Positions 1-11,615 of a DNA stretch of 64,000 nucleotides are shown piece by piece. Position 1 is the stretch's first letter; every line of letters begins with the position of its first letter. The notes beneath the pieces were generated by a model that was not told where the DNA came from, searched no databases, and worked only from the letters and a program-made list of their open reading frames with translations. A program made the position numbers and the translations under genes. The stretch is from Luzula sylvatica (Eukaryota > Streptophyta > Magnoliopsida > Poales > Juncaceae): the NCBI GenBank assembly GCA_946800325.1, contig OX326960.1:39067842-39131841 (forward strand), in the 5' to 3' direction.

Positions 1-1749
1 TATTCATGTGTACTTTAATTTTATTCATCACTAATAACTATTTGATACATCAAAAAATACCATAAAACTTCCACATTCATTTTTACATCAAAAGATACCC
101 TAAAATTTCCCACATTCATTTTTCTATACGTTACCGAGAAGATAATAGATGTATGATCGGATTATATGTGTATTTTATCGTTATAATTTTAGCAATTTTA
201 GTTTACTTAAGTTTTATTTTCCAAAAGTATCACCGCGCTTTTTTGCGTTGTTCACAAGATGATACAAATATTAGACATAATTTGTCATCTTTAGCCTCTA
301 AAAATCTCAACATTTCATGTATATGCCTCGAAAAAAATAAATATCTCATATATATTTACCAAAAAAATAGTAATTTAGGCTTTCTATCGAGAAATTAAGA
401 TAAAACTAATATTTATCGTATTTTCTTATGTTTCTTTGCAAATATATTTATTACAATTCGCATTTTGGAAGAGTATACATCATATTGTGCCAAAACGTTA
501 CCATTTTATTTTATCGAAATAGCACGTCACAAAAAAAAATCATTTTATCAAATATGGAGCATTTATGGGGGTACCCAAAGCATTGTATAGTTGTATTAAT
601 TATGAAATATGCAAATGGGTTACTTTTGTTGGGTGTATTAACATAAAATATTAGAAAGATGTGAATCGTAACAGCAACTTAGTTGCCGTCATTAGCAGAT
701 AATTATTTGATTAGTTATTTAGTTAGGAGACGAATACGAGGTTCTCTCTACTTTTCTTCATTTTTTTTATATTTTTGGGGGACGTGGTTCATTAGGATCC
801 GTTTATAGCAAGTCTTTCTTACATTAAAATACACAAATATATTTTATGCTTGTATGTACCCAATAATATCTTGTTTTGCATTCCTACCCTTTTTTTGCAG
901 AAATATGGAAGTTTGGGAGGGTAGTTATGTAAACATTGGTTTGGAAAATTGAAAAGTCAGAACCTCAATGTTGTCAAGTTGGGGTTATCCTAATGTTTAG
1001 GTTACTGATTTTAGCAATTATTGAATGTTTGAATAATTTTCAATTTGAGCAGAATTATCATAATTTGGTCAAACTTATTTGAATAAAGAAAAGGTTGAAT
1101 TTTTTGGTTTATGATTCAAATTTTAGTAAGATATGGCATGATCACAATATATATCAAACAATAAGATAATGTCACCCAAAACTTATTGAACTAATTTATT
1201 TAGTAAAAACCAAGTTAAATAGCTTGGAGAACCTTAATATATATTTTTTTATTTTTTGTTTGATTTTATTCATGACAAATTTAAGTAATTTTCAGCCCAA
1301 ATTAAATTCATGTTGGGCCAACAGGATAAGTTAGAGGCCTCCAGTTTATTTTAAAATTGAGACACAATGACCTAATTAGTAATTGTTGCAAAATTGCAAT
1401 CATACTTAATGATAACTAAATAAAGTCTAAAAGATTAAATCTTTGGAACCTTAATTGAGTAAAAATTAGACAAATACATCACTTTCAACTTTAATACATG
1501 AAAAAACGAAGTTTTCAAGGCCAGCTTGACAACTCATTGACAATGACAATCCAACTTTACAACCTTAATTAATATACCATGAGGAAATTTATTAATAAAT
1601 TAATTTCATGAATGATTAATGTCCTATATATTAATCAAATAATTCAACTACGCATCCATCTCAAATAGTGAAATACAACAATGATGAAGTTCTTTTCTAC
1701 ATTTCGACGTTTTAAAAGGGCGAGCATGTAAAATTACCGAGAAATTAAC
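1..1749. other. AT-rich intergenic region, no gene recognised
   Basis: Only short, low-complexity open frames occur here and none resembles a known protein. A 38-bp unit beginning ACATCAAAA is present twice in tandem (about 47-84 and 85-123). The region ends at the stop codon of the minus-strand RAD51B gene, so its right end should hold that gene's 3' UTR and terminator. Confidence 0.5.
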
Positions 1750-3630
1750 CTATTGAGCGAGAATATTACAACCTTGGCAACGGATTAAATTAATTTCCGA
1801 ACCCGTTATGTGAAAGCCTTCATTATTTAAAAGCGTGATTCCTGAGGACTCGACGACAAATGGGAAAGAAAGTGGAGGACTAATTGGCGATTTTGCCACC
1901 TTTATAAACCTATGCCCTATAAAAAATACTAGAAATTTATTGGGCTATAATTGAGGATTTAAATGAAAATATAAAAGTTTGGACCTGAATGGGCTTCGAA
2001 TATGAGACGAATTGTGACGGCATGAGCCCATTGAATCCCTAATGCAGCAGTTAAGTGTGATTCTTTCTTTTCGGTATTACTGCTTGTATTTTCCTTGCTC
2101 CCCCCTGCAAGAAGTTAAAATTACAAAATGGTCCAAATTAAGAAGTACTGGGTGGTACTGTATTTGTACCTTGAAATGTATAATGAAAAGATTCATCGCT
2201 ATGGCTTCGTACTTGGTTTGTCACCACTACTGGTATTTTTGCAAATTCAGCTATTGACCTTATTCAAATTTCAAAATTCAAAATTGAAGGATTCTTCGAT
2301 TTGAAAAATTTGAATAAAGAGCAAATTTGTTTACTTACTTGAGAAATGAAAGGGATCCTCTGAGAGGCGAGTGTTTCGCCCCATTTGTACCTTTCTCATT
2401 CTCCCTGAATTGTATAACATCATTTAGGGTTTAAGCTTTTAGGGTTTAGGGTTTTAGAATCAATATAAATGGGACCAACCAGGAAATTAGGGCAGCCATG
2501 CTATCTACAATCAGTAGTTTTACCTCATTTTGTAATAGTTTTATTTGCATTTGTTCCAAACTGCCATTAAAATGTAATAATTATTTTAAAGAAAATTAGG
2601 GTTTAATTTAAGATTCTTTTTTAAATTTAGGACATAAATATTCAAACCAATCAGTGAATTCAGATAACGAAGTTGGTCTTATGACTATAATTCTACCTGC
2701 CATCTACACAATTAATACAATTAGTACATTAATTTGGGGGTTTAATTAAATCATTTTAACCCTTAACTAGAAAAGGGAAAGTAATAAATGAACCTTTTGT
2801 GCAAGGCCTTCTACTCGAAATATCTGTGGAAAACTACTTTCCCCAATCTCTATCATTCTACAAAAAAAAAAAAAAAAATCATATCCATTTTTTGTAAATA
2901 ATAAATAAAATTGTAACCCTAAACCTTAGAAAAATACCTTCTAGAAGAAAATTTAGATTCGGTATCGATATATACGACGCGGCCATTCAGACCACCATAG
3001 CATTCTGGCAAAGTCGCAAGCAAAGAAAGCTTGAAGCAGAACTGCATTTAGAATTCAGCAATCCTGAGTGCGGGAATCCAAATTCTGGGAAATAGAATGT
3101 AAGATTTTCGAATTCGGAATAAGCTATTACTTGGGTTTTGCCGATTCCAGATGGGCCTACAAGCTCGGTGAGAGCACCAAAGGGGATACCTCCACATAAT
3201 GCGTTGTCGAGGCCTTCGAGAGAGGTGGGGAGATGAGATCTTGATTTCATGTTTTCCTCCATTAGAGAAAGCGCCTGAAACAAAAAAAAGAAAATTAAAT
3301 TCTTAGTATAAGATGGAAGTGATGGACTTATTGACGAAATGGAGAGGGATTAATTATACTGTTTGAAATGGAGGGCATGTGGCCTCGCTGATGCAGGCTA
3401 CAGCGTCTCTGACAAGGGAAATCTTGATGTCTAATAGAGTCATTAAATCGAGTTCCGGCAGAGATAGCACGTCCTGTACAGAGATAATAGAATCGAATCA
3501 GGGCTATAAAATTTGAAATTACAGAAAGAGGAAATGGAGAGGAAACCTTGGCGGTGAGGAGATTGCGAGCGGAGAAGACGTGAGAGAGGGAAAAAGGAAG
3601 GTTCATTTGGCTTATCAGCTTGTTCGCCAT
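1750..3630 (-). CDS. RAD51B: RAD51B, RAD51 paralogue for homologous-recombination repair (11 exons)
   Basis: Exons on the minus strand, first to last: 3547-3630, 3360-3473, 3131-3274, 2938-3041, 2794-2857, 2648-2703, 2480-2560, 2339-2404, 2170-2258, 1985-2104, 1750-1916. All ten introns are GT-AG and phases match at every join, giving 1,089 nt and 362 aa, close to the ~370 aa of plant RAD51B. The start (MANKLI) matches the family N terminus. Walker A GPSGIGKT lies at residues 106-113 and Walker B LLIVD at 204-208; IPVVVTNQVRS and WAHAVTIRL follow in the C-terminal half, as in RAD51 paralogues. From family knowledge it is a nuclear ATPase that works with RAD51C, RAD51D and XRCC2 to assist RAD51 filaments during double-strand-break repair. 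Introns are short (about 65-90 nt), so only a spliced reading shows the gene. No lesion is visible. A broken partial copy of exons 7-9 lies upstream. Confidence 0.93.
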
Positions 3631-3663
3631 TGTTGTCGCTCTCCCTCGAACTTATTTTTTCTT

Positions 3664-4259
3664 GCTTACTGATTTGGGCGGGGACACTAAAAAAACCAGT
3701 GCTTTAATTCCTTCGTATTTCGGATTTGTTTTCCAGGATTTCATACTCGGTGGTTCCCTCTTTATATAGTGCATTTTATGTGTGTTCATATTTTTACCAA
3801 ACTAGACAAATTAGTTATTAAAAAAATCATGTTTATTGGATGATTATTTGAACTGTTTCTCTCTCATGCACAAAACGTCCTTTCTTCACAAGTAATATAT
3901 GTATTCAGAACAAGTAGTTTTAATTGCATGAGTTAACTATATACAAGTACTTTATTTAAGATCTCATATATAGTTTAGTACATGATTTGTCTATAATTTG
4001 AAGAACTGGCCACAGTGATTCGTGCCATTTATTTAAAATTTACCAGAATATATTATCTAAATATAACTTTTCGAAATATTGGAGAAAATTGAATACTACT
4101 TCATAATGAGAATTTTGTGGAGGATAACGATCTCCCCTTTTAGGTTGGAAATGAATTATATATTTTTTTAACAAGTTAAAACTAGGAACAAATATTTCAA
4201 TTTTTTTTATTCTGTCGAAAATAAAGGTCATGATATAATTATGTTTTTTTTTAAAATAA
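3664..4259. other. RAD51B upstream region
   Basis: About 0.6 kb between the RAD51B start codon and the degenerate exon copy. It should contain the RAD51B promoter. I see no canonical TATA box at a suitable distance, and no other gene. Confidence 0.35.
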
Positions 4260-4605
4260 ATTAGGAGCATGGAAATGGTGGCAACATTGGTAGTATTGTA
4301 GTCTCCTCTTGTATCTGGCATTTGGTTCGTGACTAAAAATGGTATTTTTACAATTGGAGCCATTTAGGCTTTTCAAATTTCAATCTTTGAAATTTCATGT
4401 TCAAAAGATTTTCTTAAATTTTAAAATTTGAAGAAAGAGGAAATTTATTTACCTATTTGCGAAATGAAAGGGGTCCTCTGAGAGCCAAGAGGTGAGTGTT
4501 TTGGCCGAGGAAACTAGAGCATGCCTTCTATCTAGAATTAGTAATTTTATTTTATTTTGTGAAAGTGTAATTTGCGTTTGATCCAAACAATCAATTAAAA
4601 TTTAG
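4260..4605 (-). pseudogene. Degenerate partial duplicate of RAD51B exons 7-9
   Basis: Read on the minus strand, this interval parallels the RAD51B segment 2170-2560. It has an exon-7-like stretch (from ~4600), an exon-8-like stretch (~4440-4500, sharing CTCTCAGAGGA and CCCTTTCATTTC), an intron-8-like AT-rich stretch, and an exon-9-like stretch translating KIPFLVTNQM, against KIPVVVTNQV in the gene. Intron 7 and the start of exon 8 are missing, and stops break the frame. Because intron 8 is kept, this is a DNA-level duplication rather than a processed retrocopy. No full gene can be assembled from it. It lies head to tail with the intact gene, on the same strand. Confidence 0.8.
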
Positions 4606-6405
4606 TAAGGACAAATTTTATGTATACATTGTATCCTTGCGAAATTGGAAAACATAACAACAGAGTGTACTTTTGCGTTTTGCCAGTATAATTTGAATTC
4701 CTAATTTTTTTATTTTTTTATAATTAAGATATCAACAACTAGATTAGATGGCATAAATCATTAGCACCAATCAAATGTGTCAAAATAAGTTATTTGAAAC
4801 ATATTTTTCACAAGTTATCTTATGTTATTAGATGATAACTAATTATATGTACCTTAGTTTTTCTAAAAAAAATATGAAAGAATGGAGAGGATTTTGTGGA
4901 TTTTCTCAAATTTTCAATGGGATAATTTGTAATTACAGAAAGTTGGTACAAATTGCCACAAATAATATTATTATATTGTTACTTTCTATTTCATTGCAAT
5001 AACTTTAGCCTGATTTTTTTGTTGTATTTTAACATCTTCAAACAAAATTATTGTTGATTATATATTTTATTCATATCATAAATTATTGATATCAGTATTG
5101 ATATTGATATTGATATCAGAATATAATTTCGAAACAAAGTAACATTGGAGAAAATCAAGTTAAATTAAGTTAAATTAATCAATTCTCAACTAGCTAAACG
5201 TGATTTTCAACTATTGATATATATTGATATATATTGATATATATTGAACTAAACGTGAATTTTGCGAGTTAAACTTAATCAATAGTTTATGCAATATAAA
5301 TAACCATATTTACGAAAATAATATCATTTTAGCTCACAATAATTCATGTAATATAAATATAAAAAAACATATTGAACAATACAATTAATGAATTTTTTTA
5401 CATATCTCCCTATTTTTTGTGGAAATTATGAAAACCACCATATCTTTTTAGATTCACTCAAAAATCTCGTCTTCCTCCCCCCCCTTCGAGTGAATATTCT
5501 TGACGGGTTTTTTAAACTGAAGTTTTTAAAATACTATTAATATAACTTACAGAAAAAAATATTATAATGTTTCATATTAAAAAATATATATATGTATTAT
5601 TTTTGACGGGTTTTTTAAACTGAAGTTTTTAAAATACTATTAATATAACTTACAGAAAAAAATATTATAATGTTTCATATTAAAAAATATATATATGTAT
5701 ATACTAATTGGATGAGAGAGAAATAGATCATATATAAATATTGAATACCAACATAAAAATTTATTGAACAGTAAAATTGTATAACTCGTGTGTGTGGGTG
5801 TGTGTGTCAAATAAGAATTTAACAAAAGTTTTCATATACTTTGCCATGTGAGCGTAATATTTACTATCATTCGTTTAATTTTAACCGTACGGTCCGAATT
5901 TAAAATATCAAAAATAACAAGACTTAAGAAAAAACTTTCAAAATTGTTATAAAATAATAACACATACATAACTAAATATAGTATGATTTTCACAAAATCA
6001 GTAAAAATAAATGAATGAGATTAAATATATTGTTAAAACTAAAGGGTCAAAGATATTGAACGATAAAATATAAAATTAGATAAGTTTAATATATAGTATG
6101 GATTTACATCACACGAATAATCATGATTACGTGGTTTTACCAAAGAGTTTAAATATAAGCGCACAACAAGAAGTGGGTAAATTCTATTAAGTTTCAAGTA
6201 TTCAACGAGCATTCAATTAGATAAGTTACCAGGTTTGTTTATTTCCATTTCTACCCCTTCTTTTATAGAAGGAAACAGAAGAGTAAACATGCATTCCTTG
6301 CACCCATTCGATTGATTAATTAACTTTTCTTTACCATCCTTCATTAATTACTTCTTCTTTCTCTCTGATCATAACCCTAATTACGATTGTTAATTACCAA
6401 CAATA
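4606..6405. other. Intergenic AT-rich region with small tandem repeats
   Basis: No gene is visible. A 12-bp unit (TATTGATATATA) is repeated about four times at 5213-5250. A longer tandem duplication is listed separately. The stretch 6180-6405 should carry the promoter and 5' UTR of the F-box gene; it has pyrimidine-rich runs just before the start codon. Confidence 0.5.
5500..5705. repeat. 103-bp perfect-looking tandem duplication
   Basis: The unit starting TTGACGGGTTTTTTAAACTG at 5500 recurs at 5603 with the same downstream sequence, including the polyA run and the TATATATATG tail. By eye the copies are essentially identical, which points to a very recent duplication or an assembly artefact. 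Confidence 0.85.
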
Positions 6406-7608
6406 ATGGCTCCTAAAACAAAATGCGTCATCAATGGCACAAGTTCTACTCTTCCAGACCACATTCTCCACGATGTGATTTTGCCACGTCTACCCTTTAA
6501 AACCCTGAACCGTTTTAAATGCATTTCGAAAGCATGCTATGATCTAATCTCTCGCGACCTATTTTTTGCATCTTTGCAGTCTCGCCAGTCTTCTCCTTCC
6601 TCATTCGGACTTGTGTACCAGGGCAAAAACGGTCTATCTTTCTTACCCGATCCAAAAGCCACAGGGGTCTGTGACTCGTCATTAAATTTTGTCGAAGACT
6701 CGTTGGGATCGGATAATATAAAGCTGATCTCTTCTACTAGCGGGCTCTTGCTTCTATACTTGCACGGTGATGTGAATTCTCTCTGTGTTTGCAACCCTGC
6801 CACTAAAGAAAAACAACTCGTACCAGATGGCGAGAGGGAAAAATGCTTTTTAGATATGGGTCTCGCATTTGATCCTGTAAAATCTCCTGATCGTTATGTG
6901 GTGGTTAACCCGTCGAGTCATCATGAGTTAGGGCACCAGTTCGACGTGTTTCGATCAGATACTGGTGCATGGGTTCGGTCAAGCGAGGTGGTTCGTGCCA
7001 ATGGCAATAGCAATGTTTATCGTGCCAAGATGCCTGTATACGCGAATGGCATCTTATATTGGGACTGTTGTTACTACCTGTTGTGGTACGATGTGGATAG
7101 AGATAAAGCGGGTTTCATACTGATACCCAAGAATATGTCTTCTTCAATCGGTACTTTGGATATTGGGGTATGCGAGGATCGAATTACGTGTTGTAATACG
7201 AGTCGTGAAGGAGTCGAAGTATGGAGGTTGATTGGTACGACGCAATGGGAGAGACCGTACCAGATTTCATGGGACGAGTTGATGAAGAAAGACCCAATGA
7301 TGGATCTTTCTCATCAAATGAAGTTACGTGGGAAGAAAAAATCTGAGAATTTTTACACGAGATGTAAAGTAAAACCACTAGGGTTTGACGGGAGATGTAT
7401 GTACCTAGCGGTACAGTTGCGACATGGAAACTGGTACAATTGTGTGAAGGATGGAAAGGTGTTTATTTGTGATATGGTGACAGGTATGCCTTTTGATATA
7501 GGCATCAACTTCTTGCCGGTACTACGTAATGATCGAGTTTTCAGTTATCATAACAATATGGCCTTGGTTCCTCCGATCTTCGAGTCAAGATATTTGGAGA
7601 CTGATTGA
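6406..7608 (+). CDS. F-box protein with F-box-associated domain (intronless)
   Basis: A 400-aa single-exon frame. An F-box spans about residues 16-60 (LPDHILHDVILPRLPFKTL, then FKCISKACYDLI). Next comes the F-box-associated start SGLLLLYL and the CNPATKE motif near residue 125, typical of the large plant F-box/FBA family. From family knowledge these are substrate receptors of SCF (SKP1-cullin-F-box) ubiquitin ligases: the F-box binds SKP1 and the C-terminal beta-propeller-like part binds the target. The target cannot be inferred. The start is the first in-frame ATG, in a purine-rich context (AATAATGGC). The frame is intact, with normal codon use. A SINE inserted 46 bp after the stop codon may now lie in the 3' UTR. 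Confidence 0.88.
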   Translation: MAPKTKCVINGTSSTLPDHILHDVILPRLPFKTLNRFKCISKACYDLISRDLFFASLQSRQSSPSSFGLVYQGKNGLSFLPDPKATGVCDSSLNFVEDSLGSDNIKLISSTSGLLLLYLHGDVNSLCVCNPATKEKQLVPDGEREKCFLDMGLAFDPVKSPDRYVVVNPSSHHELGHQFDVFRSDTGAWVRSSEVVRANGNSNVYRAKMPVYANGILYWDCCYYLLWYDVDRDKAGFILIPKNMSSSIGTLDIGVCEDRITCCNTSREGVEVWRLIGTTQWERPYQISWDELMKKDPMMDLSHQMKLRGKKKSENFYTRCKVKPLGFDGRCMYLAVQLRHGNWYNCVKDGKVFICDMVTGMPFDIGINFLPVLRNDRVFSYHNNMALVPPIFESRYLETD

Positions 7609-7654
7609 TTTTTGGTCAGTTGTGGTTATTTTCTTTGTAAGAATTTACTTAATT

Positions 7655-7810
7655 ACCAATGGTCCCATAGCCTAGATGGTTGAGTGTTCAGCACAATAAA
7701 TCCTCATGTTGTAGAGGTTGTGGGTTCGAATCCCGGCGGCATCAATATAAAAAAAAGAAACCTATTATGGCCACGATTCGTGGCCAAGTATTCTCTTCAA
7801 AAAAAAAAAA
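7655..7810 (+). mobile_element. tRNA-derived SINE, copy 1, with target-site duplication
   Basis: The element starts ACCAATGGTCCCATAG. It has an A-box-like TAGCCTAGATGG (7668-7679) and a perfect B box GGTTCGAATCC (7723-7733), the internal RNA polymerase III promoter of a tRNA-derived SINE. The body contains a 17-bp palindrome GGCCACGATTCGTGGCC (7769-7785) and ends CTTC plus polyA. It is flanked by a 13-bp direct repeat AATTTACTTAATT (7642-7654 and 7811-7823), the expected product of LINE-assisted retroposition. The tRNA-like part cannot form a proper acceptor stem, so this is not a tRNA gene. Confidence 0.9.
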
Positions 7811-7823
7811 AATTTACTTAATT

Positions 7824-8896
7824 TTATGTAACTTGATTGAATTTAGTATAGTATTTAGTTCCATTTCCTTGGTTGAGTTTACTTAATTTCGTTGTTGAAT
7901 ATTTTTTATACATGCAATTTGTATTTAGATATTAACATCATTGTTAATTTCCTTTCCTTTTTGTAATAAGTTCACATAAATGACCTTGCAGATTAATTTG
8001 AAAAATAAAAAAAAAACAGATTTTTCTCAGATATTCAGTCACACACGCGCACGCACGCACACACCCACCCACCCACACTTACTTATGCATGATATTTGCA
8101 TAGACATGCAAAATATGTGTTTTGATCCAGTAAGATAACATGATTTTGTTGGTACAACATTATTAATACATGAGGTACTTAGTTCTAAAAAGAGAATAAT
8201 GTGAATGTTAGATATTTTCTGAAGTAATGTGCATTTGTGATATAAATACAATACTTTGAAATTTTCATGTTCCACAAGAAAAAAGAGTTAATACGAAAAT
8301 GTTCATTATCATATTTGGTCATTAATCAACAACTAGTCACCAGATATGGTTTAGCTTCTTCTAAATTTTAATTTCAGAAAAAATATAGAAAAATTAACGT
8401 AACATAAAAGCAAATACATGATTTATATTTAACATATATTATATATATCACACTAACCAAATCTCCTCATCGTGATTTTTGGTACTAAATAATTCTTGTG
8501 AAAATCACCATTTTTAGACTGCAGATTTCATAATTACTCGGAAAAATAGAGTTTCTGGGTTCAATTTAGTTTTCTTTTCTTAGAAAGTTGTAATCATCAG
8601 GTATTTTTGGTGGTTTTTTTCGGGATTAATTTGCTTTGTAGGGCATAATCTCTAGCAAGCTATAATAGCAATCTTACGAATGATCTTCGATAGATTTGGC
8701 TTCCCCGTGTGTAGCTTCTTCGGGAAACTAAAAGCTCAATCTTTGTCGATCAAACTGATCAGCTGAATTTGATCATAACTTTGTATACAAAAATGCATTA
8801 TGAGGAGCAATCTTCGTGCTCGAACATGTAAGCCAACCAGATTGAAGAAAACTCAGTCCCCGATTCGTCAGAGAAAGAAAAAGCATCTCTACTAAG
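7824..8896. other. Intergenic region
   Basis: AT-rich with an (AC/GC)n-type simple repeat at about 8041-8080. No gene, RNA gene or complete transposon is recognised. Confidence 0.5.
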
Positions 8897-9380
8897 AATG
8901 TTCATTCGGTCAGTTCGAATCAAATCGAACCGAATAAGATCAAATCGATTTAGACTCAACCAAACTAAATTCAAACCAAAACGAACCGAACCGATCCGAA
9001 CCGTTTAATTTTTGAACCGATTAAAAACTGAACTGAATACATTGAATTGTCATTCGTTATATTCTGTTGAACTGAATAAGAAATATTATAATTTTAAAAT
9101 AAAAATAAATTTATATGAAAATTTATATTTTATTTATGAAAAATATAAAGTATTATTTTGAAATATTATTATATCAATCTTTTTAATTTTAACATTTGCA
9201 TATTAAAAAAAATATGAAAATGAGATGTTATTTGGTCGGTACGGTTTACTTTAACTGATTTTCAAAACTCCAAAATGGAACGAAACCGAACCAAACTAAT
9301 CGAAAAAACAAATTGATCAAACCGAATTCGACCATTTCAATAGTTTGGTTGTCAAATAACCGATTCGTTCGAACACCCCT
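8897..9380. mobile_element. MITE-like element rich in CGAACCGAA, copy 1
   Basis: Left end ATGTTCATTCGGTCAG and right end CGTTCGAACACCCC are imperfect inverted repeats (core GGTGTTCG). The ends are rich in CGAACCGAA-type motifs around an AT-rich core that includes ATAATTTTAAAATAAAAATA. The same organisation and much of the same sequence recurs at 51654-52136. It encodes nothing. The superfamily is not determined. Confidence 0.7.
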
Positions 9381-9504
9381 AATCTCTGCCAATATGAAAT
9401 TACCGCGGGGAAATCCCCTAATTTTCAAAATGCCCAAATCCAAACAAGAAACTACATATTCGATGCTAGTCCAATCCTCCTATTTTCTTGTGATTCAAAA
9501 AATA

Positions 9505-11615
9505 AACGAATGTAGTCTTCAACTTTTGCATTTTTTGAAATTTTTTAAAAATAAAAATTTACTTGTGTTAATTTTCATTTAAAGAGTTTTTTTGAGGAAA
9601 ACTGAATTCGAGTATTTTGCTTTTTTTAGACATCTATTTTGATATTTTTTTTTATAAAAATATGATAATTTATTTTGTGTTGGTATTACACTTCACTTTG
9701 TGCATTTTTCCCAATTTTTTGAAAAAAATAAAAAAATTGTATGTGATAGTCCTCAATTACGCTGTTTTTTTAAAACAAAACTGAGTCTTTTCCTTGTTTT
9801 AGACATTAAATTTAGCATTTTAGAAACATATTATATATTTTTTTAAAAGTGTTAAATTTGTTTTTGTTAGTCTTAAAAAAAGGAATTTTTCAAAAAAAAC
9901 ATGAAAACTCGTCTTAGACATTAATTTTGAAACTTCTTGAAAAATATTATAAATTTATTTTTTGCAGGGCTACTCTCGCTTTTTTCCTTTTGCAGGGTTA
10001 TAATATTGGAATTTTTTTAAAAAAATATTATAAATTCGAAGATTTTGGTAATTTTTTTGAATAAAATAGAAATTTGCACGTGTTAGTCTTCAATTATGGT
10101 GTTTTTTTAGAATAACATGAAAATTAAATATTTTGCTCGTTTTAGATATAAATTTTGGATTTTCTAGAAAAAAAGTCATAATATTATTTTTTTGAAGATG
10201 TTAGACTTTGATATTTTGCATTTTTTGTTGTTTTTTTGGAGAAAAAAATAATAAAAATTTGCATGTGTTAGTCTTCAATTACAATGTTACTTGAGGAAAA
10301 ATATGAAAATTGAGTATCTTGCTCGTTTTCGAAATCAATTTCGACATTTTTTCGAAAAATATGGTAATTTTTTTTTAAGATGCTATATCTTACTTGTTGC
10401 ATTTTTTTTTCAAATTTTTGAAAAAAATATAATTGTGCTTGTGTTAGTCTTTAATTACGTTTTTTAGAAAAAAAAAACATGATAAGTGAGTCTTTTGATC
10501 GTATTAGACATCAATTTTGATATTTTTAGAAATATTTATAAATTTATTTTTGTGTAGGTGTTAAATTTTACTTTTCGCATGTTTTTTAGAAAATTGAGAT
10601 AATTAATTTTTTGTAGGTGTTAGACTTAACTTTTTAGTATTTTCAATGTTTTAAATTGCGATATAGAGATTCGTAGCGTTCGGACGGTAATTTACATGTG
10701 ATCATCGTTATTACGCATTATAGTGCCGTTATTTAGTAGATTGTGGTATTGTGTTTTTGAAATATCCACCACTAGATGCGCTATAGCGGTGTTATTGCGG
10801 CGCTATTTAAATCATTGTATTTTGCACAAAAATTGAAGAAAAAAAAATAGAAAATAGAAATTTGAAGTGTTAGTGTTAGTCTCAGTTACGATGTTTTTTC
10901 AGAAAAACAATATATGAAATTTCTGACTTTTTCTCGTTTTAGATATCAATTTTGACATTTTTAGGAAAAATTAAAAAATATTCTTTTCAAAAATGTTAGA
11001 CTTCATTGTTTGCGTATTTTCGATTTTTTTTTTAAATTAGAAATTTGCTTGTGTGAGTCTTAAATAACGGAATTTGAGGAAAACATGAAAATTGAGTATT
11101 TTGTTCGTTTTAGACATTAATCATGATATTTTTTAGCAAAATATGACTATTATTTTTTTTTTGTGCAGGTTTGTTAAACTTCATATTTTGTATTTTAGCA
11201 AAAAAAATATTGATATTTTCATGTGTTTAGTTTTCAATTGCGGTGTTTTCTGTGAAAAACATGAAAATTGCTCGTTTTAGATATCAATTTTGACGTTTTG
11301 AGAAAAATATTCTAATTTTTTTAAGGTGTCTAAATTTTTTACATCTTTTCGAAAATTTTGAAAAAATAGTAACTTTTTTTTGTCTTAGTCCTGAATTTTT
11401 TGGGGAAAATTGAATTTGGGTACTTTGTTCTTTTTAGACATCATTTTTTGTATTTATTAAGTAAAATATGATAATTGATTTTTCTGTAGGTGTTAGACTT
11501 TATTTTTACAAAATAAATTTGAAAAAAATAAAATTTGTACGTGTTATTTTCAGTTACGGCGTTTTTTTAGAAAATAGTAAAAATTGAGTATTTTGCTCGT
11601 TTTAGACATTATTTT
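9505..11615. repeat. Tandem array of ~175-bp degenerate monomers
   Basis: A unit with the ordered landmarks GTTAGTCTTCAATTACG, ATGAAAATTGAGTATTTTGC, TCGTTTTAGACAT and GTAGGTGTTAGACTT repeats about eleven or twelve times. The GAGTATTTTGC-type anchor appears near 9611, 9784, 10127, 10312, 10488, 11094, 11270, 11420 and 11586, mostly 165-185 bp apart or multiples of that. Monomers are very AT-rich and clearly diverged. One is interrupted by a short inverted-repeat element at about 10640-10800. No coding capacity. Confidence 0.75.
10640..10800. mobile_element. Short MITE-like insertion inside the tandem array
   Basis: It is bounded by CAATGTTTTAAATTGCG on the left and CGCTATTTAAATCATTG on the right, which are near inverted repeats. 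Its interior (AGCGTTCGGACGGTAATT, GCGCTATAGCGG) is GC-richer than and unlike the surrounding monomers, and it breaks their spacing. A related AGCG-rich sequence occurs at 49572-49940. Confidence 0.55.

Noticed and set aside
7661..7745. tRNA gene with A and B boxes
   Set aside because: The 5' GGTCCCAT end has no matching 3' acceptor strand. The same unit recurs at 44.8 kb with a polyA tail and target duplications, so it is a SINE.
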